Shown: piece by piece, positions 33,881 through 46,117 of the stretch
Numbering within the stretch: position 1 is the first letter of the stretch
Layout: each line of letters opens with the position of its first letter
Assembly: GCA_026008535.1 (NCBI GenBank)
Contig: BRKX01000018.1
Coordinates: forward strand, 46,431,588-46,495,587
Origin: Perilla frutescens
Lineage: Eukaryota > Streptophyta > Magnoliopsida > Lamiales > Lamiaceae
Reading direction: 5' to 3'
Length of the DNA: 64,000 nucleotides
Position numbers and translations under genes: made by a program
Notes under the pieces: generated by a model
The model's database searches: none
What the model was told of the DNA's origin: nothing
Seen by the model: only the letters and a program-made list of their open reading frames with translations

Positions 33881-34220
33881 GTCTTTCAAGTATAAACAAC
33901 ACGGGCTAACTCTCCAATATCACATAAACTGAAAACGGCACCCGGGTCTGCATCAACTCCCATTATCTCCACTTGACCATTGAAGGTCTGAGCTTGGAAG
34001 GCTCGTGAATAGAACAACCATTTTTGTCTTCCAATGCAATTTAGACAACTGCCACATCTTCATCTCTTATATCTTGTATAAGGTGGTACTACAAACCTAT
34101 GTGTTTAATTGCCTCATGGACTCTGAATTCCTTTCAAATTTGCCACTGCTCTAGAGTTATCACAGTGTGTTGTGATATTCCTAAAGAAAATTAAGAATCA
34201 CACTCGAGTCCAACAAGAAG

Positions 34221-35623
34221 CTATGGAGGCGCACAGTCTTTCGTAGCCTCAGAGTTGGCCACATACTTGACTTTCATGGTGGAGTGAGCATGCATTTTTG
34301 CTTTACTCCTCCATGCCACGACTCCTCTTCTCAATTCAAACACATATGCCGAGAAAGATTTACTCTGATCTTTTTTATCGGTTCTAGAAAAAACTAAGTC
34401 CGCATAACCCAAGGGAATTAGACTGACCAAGTGATAAATGAGTAAACAATCTCAAATCCTGTTGAGAATACTCTTTATCATAGTCTATTGTCCTTTACTA
34501 GGGTTAAGTTGATATCTTTCCATTATGCCTACTGCATAGCAGATATCAAGGCTTTGTGAATAGCGTAGCATACGTGAGACTTCTTTTTGCAAAAGCAAAA
34601 GAAAACTCATTTCTCTCATCCATCTCATATGTGTATGGGGAACACATTTCCATGAGTAGATGTATTCCATACTCAAAAGGTAAAAACCTTTTTGGAATCT
34701 ATATGTTGAATCTAGCTTGCACATTTTTGATAAAGGTAGCCTGGAATGAGTTAATCAGCCCAAATCCTTTGTATCGAAATGCCTGGACAGCCACACCCCT
34801 ATGTTTAATAACTCCTTCTCATTGTCACCCAATAAGTAAGTTGTTACTTAACATATGTAGTACTAGCATAACCACCACGTTTCCTTCATGACTTTTGTAC
34901 ACACAGACTTCATCCGATTTTCCACGAATCCAGACGACTGGACAACTTCGTGAATATTCCAAGATTTTGATACTTACTTAAATCCACGAATAGATTTCCA
35001 AGCTAGCACAGTAAGTGCTAGTTAGCCTTTAGCAATGAACCCATTTGTTTGTCGCATATAGATATTTTCCTCAAGACTTCCGTTCAGGAAAACTGTCTTG
35101 ATATCTATTTGCCAAACAATTAAGTTTAAAATGAGCAGCAATAGACAAGAGTTTCTAGATCTAACAAATCATTTGATCTCTCTTCTTTTTTTAGATTCAC
35201 TTTCCAAATAATTTTTACCTTATTTAGTGATTCCACAAGCTCCCACTATTCAAATTCCATTGCAATTTTCCAAGAAATCGTATCCTTATCTTGAACTACT
35301 TTATCGTAGTTTCTGGGATCTAATTCATTTAGTCTTTACAGAAAAATAAAAGAGTTTTCTAGACTAATGAATCTAATAGGTTGGCACACAACCCTCCCAC
35401 TGCGATAGAGTATTTTCCGTACCTCCGTGACATGTTGTGCAGTAATAGGTGGTACCTCTTCTTGTACACTTTGGTGTAGGATTCGAATGTCCTTTCTCAA
35501 TACCTCAAGAACGATCTTGTTCTTGACCTTGTGACTTATCACATAGTCTTCTTCTAAGAATTGAGCATTAGTGTTTATAATGATCTTCTGATTCTTAGAA
35601 CTATGGAACAAATCACTTTTCAT
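34221..35623 (-). pseudogene. Element C pol remnants (RT/RNase H and pre-RT linker)
   Basis: Minus strand 34221-34430 reads as copia RNase H (SAYVFELRRGVVAWRSKAK, then STMKVKYVANSEA). 34485-34724 has an RT/RNase H connection ending GIMERYQLNPSKGQ. 35336-35623 matches the linker ahead of RT (NTNAQFLEEDYVISHKVKNK, then RSGRVVCQP). Between them the catalytic RT core is too decayed to follow, with stops and frame changes. Copia order (integrase before RT) cannot be confirmed because integrase is not recognisable. Confidence 0.75.
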
Positions 35624-35924
35624 TCATCTTGGATATCCAACGAACAATTGTTGTTTCTAGGACATATCCGCAGAATGAAATAAACAACTTTGAATAGCTC
35701 ATCATCGATCTAACCATTCCAATAACATTATGTTCTTCACACCACCATGCCTTCTTGTTGTTTGAATAGCAGACGTAGTGCACTAGGATACAATCCCATT
35801 CTCTGTCAAGTGGTCCCTAAAGTCACCTAAGAGGTATTTGTCACTATGATCAGAAACATAGTGTCTTGATACTTTTACTAATGCGTTCCTCCGCTTCCAT
35901 CTTAAATTCTTTAATTTCTCAAAG

Positions 35925-37345
35925 CATTTAGACTAGCAACACATTATGCAAATGTATTTAAAACTGAAGTAATCATCAATGAACGTGATGAATTACTCAT
36001 AACCACCTCTTAGTGTGAACTTTCATAGGGTCACATAGATAGAGTGAATTAAACCTAATAGCCTATTTGGATCTATTCTTTTAGCCTTTAAAGTCCTTTT
36101 GAGATAACTATGTCATTTTATCCATTGCCCTACACGCTTCCTTTGATTGAGATGCATTCTTCTTCTTACCCGAAGATGCATTTCTCTCAGCCATTTGTGC
36201 TTCTGTGATACTTTTCACTAGTATCTCAGTTGTCTGAAGAATAACAAGCATTTCTGATAAAGTGACATAATTCTTTATCATGCTAAAGTTCAAAAGAACT
36301 ATTTCATAGGGGAGGGGACGAAAATTAACTCCCCAATCCCTATTGGGCTTGGGCCTCCAACTCTGATTCCTCAAAGAATTTAGACTAGCAACACATTATG
36401 CAAATGTATTTAAAACTGAAGTAATCATCAATGAACGTGATGAATTACTCATAACCACCTCTTAGTGTGAACTTTCATAGGGTCACATAGATAGAGTGAA
36501 TTAAACTTAATAGCCTCTTTGGATCTATTCTTTTAGCCTTTAAAGGACACTTGGTTATTTTACCTTCTTAGTAGGATTTACACAAAGAAACGATTCTAGG
36601 ACCAATGAGACCAATGGACCATCATTTATCAAGCTTTGAATCCTTTTAAGAATAACAAGTCCAAGTTTTAGACATCAAAGATAGGTTTGATTCTTTTGCG
36701 AAGATTCCTTCTTTTATTGAAGGTGATCAATGTATTCAATAGTTGTTTTGTAGTGTTAAGCATAGATTTTAGTGTATTAAAGATACCCATCCAATGTGCA
36801 AAAATAGATAAAATGTTTCTCATCTATGATAACAATCTAGTTATCAAAAGTAACAAAATATCAATCCAAAACTAACTTAGAAACAAAAACCAAGTTTCTA
36901 AAGTTTAGCACATATAGACAATCCTTTAAAACTAAAACTATCACTACTGAAAGGTATATCTATGTCTCCCACTGCAATAGCTGCCACTTTACCATAGCAT
37001 TGCACATGTACATAGTGATCTCATCTTCATTCAAAAGAGTGAGAGATACCTTTCCTTTTGAGAGGACACTCAGACTTACAATGTCTCGGCTGATTGTACT
37101 TGAAGCACATATCCTTCGGGCTTTAAAGTCCTTTTGAGGTAACTATGTCATTTTATTCATTGCCTTACACGCTTTATTTGGTTGAGATGCATTCCTCTTC
37201 TTACCCGAAGATGCATTTCTCTCAGCCATTTGTGCTTCTGTGATACTTTTCACTAGTATCTCAGTTGTCTGAAGAATAACAAGCATATATGATAAAGTGA
37301 CATAATTCTTTATCATGCTAAAGTTCAAAAGAACTATTTAAGCTT
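35925..37345 (-). pseudogene. Element C gag remnant with internal rearrangement
   Basis: Gag-like helices (LPYEIVLLNFSMIKNYVTLS, TTEILVKSITEAQ) occur twice, at 36108-36305 and 37143-37340. A zinc-knuckle relic reads CFKYNQPRHCKSEC near 37060-37110 with Tyr in place of the second Cys. Block 35935-36103 recurs at 36375-36545. A 64-bp piece at 36308-36371 (GGGGAGGGGACGAAAATTAA) is a fragment of this element's own LTR (40924-40985). The mosaic is described among the findings. Confidence 0.7.
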
Positions 37346-40300
37346 CAGGGACAGACTATTAAACACCAAGTTGATTAAGACTCGGTATCTTGTTCACCAT
37401 CCAAGGTTTCGATCTCCGATAAGTTGTTTATCATCTAGAAAATGTGATCCCTTACAGGAATGGAATCGACTATCTTGGTGTTTATTAGATTTTTCATGGC
37501 AATATATTTTGTTGTGTAATTCTGATGTCCGAAGAGTTTCTTGAGATTACACCATAAGAGGTTCTCACTACTTCATCAGAATTAGCAACTGGTTTCTTAT
37601 CACATTCCTCATCAAGTACAATTAAACCTTCAGCCGTTTAAGACAATGTTTTAAGTTCCGAATCCAGTCTTTAGTATTTCACCGATATAAAACTTTTGAG
37701 AATAGAAGACAAGTTGGAGAGTGCCAAGATAATATAGAATAGCAGAAAAGTAACATGCAGTATAGTCACACCATTTAGGATACTAAACATATAATTGAAA
37801 TCCTTAAAAATAATTATATGCATATCCACCAACATTTTAAAAATGTTTCTTATAAGCCACGTTAGTGTGGACGTTTATAAAATTCATTTTTAAACAAGTT
37901 ATTAACCTTTAATTTACCTCCAGTCAAGTTTCCTTATGACAAGTAAATTAATAGTTGGAAAACATTCCCAGTCATGTAATCTTCTAATTAATAAGCCACG
38001 TTAGTGTAGACGTTTATTAATAAATTACACCTAAGTGTGAACACCATCATCTTTACCCCAAGGGCACCGGTTTGAACTCATTGCTCCAGTTGGAGGAGTC
38101 AATTTATTCTAACAGCGTCCTACATTTATCTATTAAGAGGTTTATTTTCTAGAGAGAGTCCAGTGATATGACACATCCGTTAGGGAGGATGAACTATTAT
38201 CAACGCGCATGCCCATCACTTCTCAATTAAACCAGATTAATGGAGACCGATTGAGATTTCTACATACTTTGGTATGAATCTCTCCCACTTAGTTATTTAT
38301 ACTTGAGGTTTTCATTTTATCTCATTAGCATGCAAGATCATCACATAAAATGATAAACATCCACGACATGCATCCATACAACATTATAAGCATAATAATT
38401 TAAACCAACTATCATGGCATATTTCTCATGTTGTATTCATGAGATAATCTTGAAAAGACAGCTCCGGAAATCCAGACATCATCCACGCCACCACTAAGCG
38501 CCTTGCCGAAACCCTATCGCCGATTAGGGTTTTGGAACGTGTCTGAGATGTCGTCTTTCCTTGATTGGGGCTGCTCCACTTTCCTTCCTTGAGTACAAAC
38601 TCCTATCCTCATCTAATTCTATAAGGATTTCTATCCCAAATTTAAATCTTACCCTATCATATTTGAATAAATCCAAAGATATCAATTACCTTATCCAAAT
38701 CCACTAGGATAAAGTAATCATTATCTTAAATATTCAATTTCCATAAGATAAAGATTTTAATTATGGAAAATCCTAATAAATCTAGAAAAATAAAGGAATT
38801 AAAATACAACTCAAGACTATGTGATTTTCAAAAATCACATCTATACTCTAACATTTATTTTTCCTATTACATTAAACCAACGTAATAAAATAAATGCTAA
38901 TCTAATCCATGGATTTTCTCATGGATAAAAAAACTAGTAGCCAAACCGGCATACGACCATCAACAACCACACATTCAACATAATTAAATCATCACATCAC
39001 AAAATTAAAATGTCATGATAGTCGGTATCACCTACAAACAAAAACCGTCTACATACAACAACTATCAAAATTAAGTGATAAACATAAAATTGCATATGAT
39101 ATCCATACATGATCATTTTCGAAAATTATCTTTAATTTAAAATTGAAATTTTCGAAAATCACTTTAAGATAAAATTTGGAAATTAATTATAATCTTCCAC
39201 CAAATTAAATCTTAATACTTCGAAAATTACATAAGGAATAAATCTGAAAATTTTGATATTTATCAAAAATCTTTCCCAAATAAAATCCTTCATTTTCGAA
39301 AATCCCTAAATAATTAAATTTGAAAATTTTGGTATTAATAAAAAATCTATCCCAAATTAAATACCTAAGTTTCAAAAATTCAAAGAATAATAAATCTGAA
39401 AATTTTGATCCACTTCAAATACTTTCCAAATTTAAAATTCTATTTTGAAACCTATTTGAATTATAATTAGGTAACTTTTGATATTCATCAAAATTACCTT
39501 ATCCAATTATAATCCCCCATATTTTGAAAATATCTTTAGGATTAGATATGAAAATTTTTGATAACATCAAAAAAATCTATTCCAAATCTAATTCCATATT
39601 TTTCAAAAATATGGATCAATTTAGGGAATTAATTTAACATCAAATATTAAAAATTTGATCTCCAAAATTCGAATATCCCTAAATAAAATTAATAATTTGG
39701 AAATTTGATATTAATCAAAATCCTCTCCAAATTATATACAAGGTATCAAAATTACTAGAATAAAAAATATGGAAGTTTGATCCCCTTCAAACACTTACCA
39801 AATTTAAAATTCTATTTTGAAACCTACTTGGATTAGAATTTGATAACTTTTGATATACATCAAAGATTACCTTCTCCAATTCTAATCCCCATAATTTTCG
39901 ATCCTATCAAGATTAAATTTGGAAATTTTGATATTAATCAAACTTCTATTCCAAATTAAAAACATAAGATCGAAAATTACAAAAATTAATTAGGGAATTG
40001 ATCGACTTACACAAATTTTCGATCATGGTAGCAATTAGAATTTGGAAATCTCATCATTGACAAAATATCTTTCCAAATTAATATCCCATGAGCGAGAATC
40101 CACAACACCGATTAAAATTAGGATTTTTAAAATCCTTAACAATTTTAATTAGTGAATTAATGTGTTCTAACATTTTCGAACATGATGATGCATAGAATCT
40201 CGAAATTAAGTTACCTTTACATAATCCAAATTCCATATCATGTTGATCGAAAAAACTAACAAGATTAAATTGAGTTTTTTTTTCGATCCAAAAAAAAATT

Positions 40301-40439
40301 CCATTCAATTTAAATCTCAACAAATTCGAAACTTTAGCATAATTAAATATGAAAATTTATAACACATAAATCCATCCTCATATTTAATCATAAATTTTGA
40401 ATAAAACATAGAATTAATTCTAGAGCAGAGCCAAAACCT
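37346..40439 (-). other. Element C 5' leader/gag start, decayed
   Basis: About 3 kb, very AT-rich, with many AAATTTTCGAAAATT-like words (39100-40330), no supported ORF. Lies between PBS and gag on the minus strand. Confidence 0.55.
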
Positions 40440-40451
40440 GCTCTGATACCA
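40440..40451 (-). other. Element C primer-binding site (tRNA-iMet type)
   Basis: Minus strand TGGTATCAGAGC, the standard initiator-Met primer site, located 2 nt inside the 5' LTR. Confidence 0.9.
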
Positions 40452-40453
40452 GT

Positions 40454-41931
40454 TGTTGGGGTTTTTCGAAATGTACCCCACAACATCTTTTTGGATGCCA
40501 TTAATTCTAAGCTAATGTATATCATAATTTTATATGTGACATTAATAATCCTATGTTGAATTAACATGCAAGTTTCAATATCGAATCTATTGCAGAGGAA
40601 AAAATAGAATCTATCGAAACCGGTACTTACAAACTTTGTCGGGTTGCTCACGGGATTAAATATCTAATCCCGTTGTTGATGGAGAACACATGATCATAGT
40701 GAATCTTCATGGTGTTCGAAACACACAGCTCCAATATTCTACTTCTTGATCTTCTGCTGTATTCCCGGACCTTGTTTAGATGCAGCCGACCTTGTTTAGA
40801 TGCAGGGTGGGCTGCAAACTACTAAACGAGTGTGGAAACTCTAGGAATCAAGAGAGCACTTAGAGGGGCTGTATTAGGCTTTTTCTTTTTTTTTTTAATT
40901 TTCGTGGCCTCCCTCCCTTTATATAGGGGAGGGGACGAAAATTAACTCCCCAATCCCTATTGGGCTTGGGCCTCCAACTCTGATTCCATTCCCAGTCCAC
41001 TCAGATCATATTGGGCTACAACAGGGATCTAGAAAAATATTAAATTGGCCTACTAATTTATTTAATTTCCAATATCCAATAAACTTAGGATATAATTAAA
41101 TAAATTAAGTATTATTTTTATTCCACTAAAGAAATAATACTGACCTACCAATTTAATGCATATTTATGAATATGCTTTCTTCTTTAGTTCAGCTATTCCC
41201 CATGTTTAAGATATAATGTCCATTAATTAATTATGTGAGCTTCTGACAACTATAATTAATTAATATCTTGTCCTTGAGTAGTACCGCACGACTTCCGTTT
41301 ATCATGATAAGAATAAATTAATATTCTGCCTGTAGGGCTTTCCATGATCCTTGTGCTTCCTCAAGGGGACACCATCAACCTGGTGCACCAGGACACGGTG
41401 CCTCTACATATTGCACGACCCATCATATGTTTAAATGTTACAACCCAAGATATCGAGATTATTGATTCTATGAAAGAATCTCACCCTTTGATAAATCAAA
41501 GCTACAAACACTACACATAGTTGTCCGCCAACATATATGGGTTAAGAACCCGAACTCTGTGGATTCTTATTCTCTCATTTAAGGTCAGAATAGAGAATAG
41601 AATCCTAAGTAGATCCTCCTCAATACACTTGTCCGTGTACTAGAATAATCAGTTAGTCAAGATAAACTAACTATCAGATTATTCTACGGTGTACCGATGG
41701 TGGGTTCAGGAGCATCTAAGTCGTGAGTCTTTTAATACAATGCAAGGAATCCGATGATATGATCTTTACCGTGTGTTGACCCACACCATATCATCTACAA
41801 TGCAAGTATATGGAACGTGTAATTAAACATAAGAATAATTAAAAGCACATGGTGACTGCAATTATTATTCAATCCATATTATCTTAAATATTGTTGTTTA
41901 ATGTATACAAAGATAAGCTTTCCAGTATACA
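40454..41931 (-). repeat. Element C 5' LTR
   Basis: 1478 bp. Carries a 21-bp tandem duplication (CCTTGTTTAGATGCAG repeated near 40770-40806) absent from the other LTR. Confidence 0.9.
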
Positions 41932-41933
41932 AT

Positions 41934-42237
41934 ATCTCCACGGATTTCACTTTGGCAACTAGAAAGTTGACAATATCCGCAAACCACGGAACTTTTGTTG
42001 ATGCTCACATGATCCTCTCATCAGGAAAGCTTTCGTTGATTAGCCTCTTGGTCTCCTCTTCTCCTTTCATATGACCTAACCGAGACAAGTGATCCGCCAC
42101 CACGTTCTCGCATCCTTTTCTATCTTTTATCTCCACATCGAACTCTTGGAGTAGAAGAATCCATCGGATAAGCCTTGGCTTTGCATCCTTCTTGGCAAAA
42201 AGATGCCTCAAAGCGGCGTGGTTGATGTGCACAATTG
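41934..42237 (-). repeat. 304-bp duplication of B pol, copy right of element C
   Basis: Second copy of the RNase H-integrase junction of B (see 32092-32395); contiguous with the RT/RNase H of B at higher coordinates. Contains a TGA-type lesion after FPDERIM that the left copy lacks. Confidence 0.92.
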
Positions 42238-42871
42238 TTCAGGCCCTAATGAGATAGGGCCTAAACTTGTCGAATGCGTAGACGACCGCTAAGAGTTCCC
42301 TCTCCGTAGTGGTGTAGTTGACTTGAGCGGGATCCAACGTCCTACTTCCATAGTAGATGACTCGGAAGAGTTTGTCCTTCTTTTGGCCAAGAGTGGCTCC
42401 CACCGCTATCTCGCTTGCATCACACATTACTTCAAAAGGCTCACTCCATTCGGATGTGATAAGCACATGTGCCGTGATTAGGGCCTTCTTCAACGTCTCA
42501 AAAGCCTGCAAATAATTAGAATCAAAATCAAATTCAACGACTTTTTCAAGTAGAGGACAAAGAGGTTTAGAAACTTTGTAAAAGTCTTTTATAAAACGCC
42601 TATAGAACCCGGCGTGTCCCAAGAAGCTTCTAACTCCCTTTTCATTTATTGGTGGAGGTAGTTTTTCAATGGCCACTATCTTGGCCCGGTCGACCTCTAA
42701 ACCTTCACCCGACACCTTGTGTCCTAGAACAATGCCATCTCTCACCATGAAGTGGTATTTTTCCCAATTGAGCACTAGATTAGTATCTTCACATCTCCGC
42801 AATACTTGTGTTAAATTATCAAGGTATATATCAAATGAATCATCAAACATAGAAAAGTCATCCATAAACAC
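42238..42871 (-). pseudogene. Element B RT (3' part) and RNase H
   Basis: Minus strand MDDFSMFDDSFDIYLDNLTQ (RT catalytic MDD at the edge of the MITE insertion), then EKGVRSFLGHAGFYRRFIKD and RNase H CDASEIAVGATLGQKKDK with TERELLAVVYAFDKFRP. It continues into 41934-42237. The segment is open; the MITE at 42872 separates it from the rest of RT. Confidence 0.88.
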
Positions 42872-43251
42872 TAGAGGTGGCAATTCGGGCGGCCCGGCCC
42901 GAAAATTCGAGCTTTTCGCAAAATTCAGGCCCGGCCCGGCCCGAAAAATTTCGGGCCAGTTTTTGTGAGGCCCGGCCCGGAATTACTTCGGGCTTATTTT
43001 TTTGAGGCCCAGCCCGGCCCGAAAAGACGGGCCGGTCCGGGCCGCCCATAGGCTTAGTGTTATTTTCCGTATTTTGGGCCAAAAAGCCTGGCCCATTCGG
43101 GCTTCTCTCATTTTCGGGTCGGACCGGGCCTAAAATATTTCGGGCCAATTTTTTGTATACCCGGGCCGGCCCGAAAATAGTTCGGGCCTAATTTTTTTTA
43201 GCCCGACCCGGCCGAAAAGTGGGTGGGGCCGGGTCAAAATTGCCAGCCCTA
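42872..43251. mobile_element. hAT-type MITE E inside the RT of element B
   Basis: 380 bp with terminal inverted repeats TAGAGGTGGCAA / TTGCCAGCCCTA and a perfect 8-bp target duplication ATAAACAC at 42864-42871 and 43252-43259, diagnostic of hAT elements. The interior is GC-rich, made of GGCCCGGCCCG-type words, quite unlike the surrounding retroelement. Non-autonomous. It lies within the VFMDD catalytic motif codons of RT. Confidence 0.93.
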
Positions 43252-43259
43252 ATAAACAC

Positions 43260-43580
43260 CTCCATGATATTTTCAATCAATCCATGAAAGATGGACATCA
43301 TACACCATTGAAAGGTTGCGGGTGCATTACACAACCGGAAAGACATCCATCTATATGCAAATATGCCATAGGGACAAGTAAAAGCGGTCTTTTCTTAGTC
43401 TTCGGGAACAATCATGATTTGATTGTACCCTGAATACCTATCTAAGAAACAATAAAACTCATGACCCACTAACCTATCTAACATTTGATCAATGAAGGGT
43501 AATGGAAAATGGTCTTTTCTAGTGTAAGCATTTAGAGCCCTATAATCTATACACATTCTCCAACCGGTTACTACCCTAGT
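43260..43580 (-). pseudogene. Element B RT, middle part
   Basis: Minus strand continues RT from WRMCIDYRALNAYTRKDHFP through LVGHEFYCFL to the fingers-palm region. A TAA replaces CAA in the PEDQEK motif (PED-stop-EK), and GYSGY has become RYSGY. Bounded by solo LTR D on one side and MITE E on the other. Confidence 0.85.
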
Positions 43581-46117
43581 TGTAGCGCTGTCATTTCATA
43601 ATAAAAATGCCACCAAAAAAAAAAGATCTCTTTTTATATTCATCTAATTATAAAACTATTCATACTATTAAAAATAATGCAGAAGCTTCTGAAAACTAAA
43701 ATAAAATCAAGAATGCATCAGAGTATTAAGCTATACCAAGATTTCAAGCATCATATCAAAGATCCATCAAATATAATCTAACATAAAAAAAAACTATAAT
43801 TCATACCTGGCCATAACTAAGTTTCAAGTCAACAGAATAAACGTAAATCCACCTATTCGGGACACAGACCGCAACAGTCTAGGCAAAAAAATATTATATT
43901 ATAGTCACATTCCCATACCACGTATAGTCATAATCAAAAGGTTAATTAAAGTCCACGCTCGTTAGTCAAAATACTACAAAAAAAAAACATGATACTATTA
44001 GCAAGGTATATACAGTCAAATGGGAGAATTCAGTGGTAATCCCTAGCTGCTCCGCCCCTCGACTCCATACCTGAAAAATATCAACATGAATAGGGTGTGA
44101 GCATATAAATATACTCAGTGGAGAATACACCGCAAGCAGCTATAACCAATTATGTAATGCATCATACAAATGAACACATAAACGTAGTTGACACATTGAG
44201 ACTAGCCTCGGTCCCTTGTGGACCTGACCCCTTGTGGGCCTACCCCTTGTGGGCAATCAACTTCGTCGATCCCTAGTGGATCATGAACCCCTTGTGGGCC
44301 ACATTAGTTCATAGGCATGATACATAACACAACAATGATTATAACCATGTAATAACTACGCTTACAGATAGAAGTAAACCCCACCTCGAATAAAGATCAA
44401 TGCAAACCTCTTAAAGCTTCAGGTTGTTGTCCGTCTTCGAGCTCCGATTGCGCCGCTCCTAGAACTTTAGAATTGTTACTTTAGTTACCGGGCACTTAAG
44501 ATAATCATTTGAGCAAAGTTTATCATTTTTTATGAATTTAAATCATCTTATATCATTTGGATATTTTAAGGCCCTTTAAACAAAATTAAGGGTCTAAATT
44601 AAACAATAAACATAATTTAAGCTAATATTTAACTCATTAGAAGCATTTGACATATTTATAAATTTAAGTTAAGTGTAATAACATAGACACATCTTCTAAA
44701 AAAAACTTAAGTCTTATGTTCATTCTCAAGGAATTTTAAGCTTAACTTTAATTATTTCAAAATTATGAACTTAAAGGATATTTTTATAAAATTCGAGAGG
44801 TCATAACACAACTTAGTAAAATCTAAAACTTGATATAATCATTCAAAATTATACAAATGCCCAAATAGTGATTCTATACAATCAAAATCCTCAAATTCAA
44901 ACAATTGAAAGAGATCCCCTGTTTTCTCCTTTTGTACCAGTTTCGGCATATCGCCCATAACTCCTCAACGAAATATCGAAATCAAGTAATTTCAGGTTCT
45001 ATAGAACCCTAAGAAGTATATCTAAAACTGTTCTTGAAATAAACATTCCCAGATTCGAACATAAAAAGGGCTAAAAAGTCAATCGAAGAGGACCTAGGTG
45101 GAAATTTTCAGAACCAGACGCAGTTTGGTATATTGGGTGTATCTTCATCATCAAAGCTCTAAATGAGTTGATTCAAATTTCAGATTAAAGCTAAGACAAT
45201 AATCTACAACCCTAACATAGTGTGGACGTCCAGAAATTGCTCAATAAAATCAGGTTTTTTGATTAAAAATGGGTGACTTATGCTGTAAAAAAAAAACAGA
45301 TTTGGGTGGTAGGCTTTTGGCTTGGATATCCACAATTAAACCCATATTATTTTTGAACAATCAAACACTTATCTAGGACACTCCTTAAACCCCAAACAAT
45401 CACCACCCAAAATCAAAAGAACAATCAAAGAAAAGAGGGAAAGAAGTTACCTTGCTTAGAAGAGAATTGATGAGAGAGATGGACTGCTAGTGTGGGTGAG
45501 ATCTTCTTCCAATAATTGGGGAGGGGAAAGAAATGGAGAGGAATGAGCGATAGAGGAATCGAAGAGAGAGGGAGAGAGTGAAAGACACAATAGAACATCC
45601 TCTTTTTATTTCCATTTTATAAGAGAGAGAGAAGAGATTTCTAGAATAATAGAGAGTGTTATAAATATATATAATCTATACTACCTTGGTAAAAATATCA
45701 AAAGATATTTTCACTTAATATAATATTTTATTCTTTAATTATTTCCTCCTCACTTTTATTTACTAAATGTAGTGGAATATCTACAATATTTTGCTAAAGT
45801 ATAGTTTTCATATTTATTTAATTACTCCTACACTTACCATTACTAATATTAACTTTAGAAAATCCAAAATCTTGAATACTTATGATTTAAATTATGCAAT
45901 TGTATTTATTTAGGCATGGTACTCGATCTATTTAAAGTTCAAAATTTCTTTTTCTATATTGAATAATTTTTCCTTCATTTATTCTTCACTAGGGGCGCAT
46001 CATTGCTCTGAATTGGACAACCTGTAAAAATTTAAGTCAAGAACAATAAATATCTCAAACTAAGTAATTTAACTTGCAAAATTTAAAAGTTAATTTTAAA
46101 AAAATTGGGGTATTACA
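43581..46117 (+). mobile_element. Solo LTR D (2.5 kb), probably Ty3/gypsy chromovirus
   Basis: Begins TGTAGCGCTGTC and ends GGGGTATTACA, with a perfect 5-bp duplication CTAGT at 43576-43580 and 46118-46122, so the unit is exactly bounded with TG...CA ends. No PBS, PPT, ORF or second LTR is inside, hence a solo LTR. Length and features (TACCTGAAAAATATCAACAT, CTCAGTGG, a repeated CCCCTTGTGGGCC phrase near 44220-44310) resemble long LTRs of Tekay/Del-type chromoviruses. Orientation is judged from the TATTACA 3' end and is tentative. Confidence 0.82.

Larger units (their letters stand above)
32396..41931 (-). mobile_element. Ty1/copia retrotransposon C, minus strand, decayed
   Basis: LTRs 32396-33847 and 40454-41931, PBS at 40440-40451 and PPT next to 33848 define a 9.5-kb minus-strand element. 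The ends are TGTATACTGG...CCCCAACA on the element strand. The flanking pentamers do not match (AATTG at 32391-32395; ATATC at 41932-41936), and 304 bp of the host element B is duplicated on the two sides, so this is not a simple single insertion. Coding content is degraded but copia-type: gag zinc-knuckle relic, gag helices, a pre-RT linker and RNase H. Confidence 0.88.

Noticed and set aside
42858..43148. 96-codon Pro/Gly/Arg-rich minus-strand frame
   Set aside because: Product of the GGCCCG repeat inside the hAT MITE; no coding support.
43581..46117. Complete small retrotransposon instead of a solo LTR
   Set aside because: No internal duplicate ends, PBS, PPT or protein domain were found within it.
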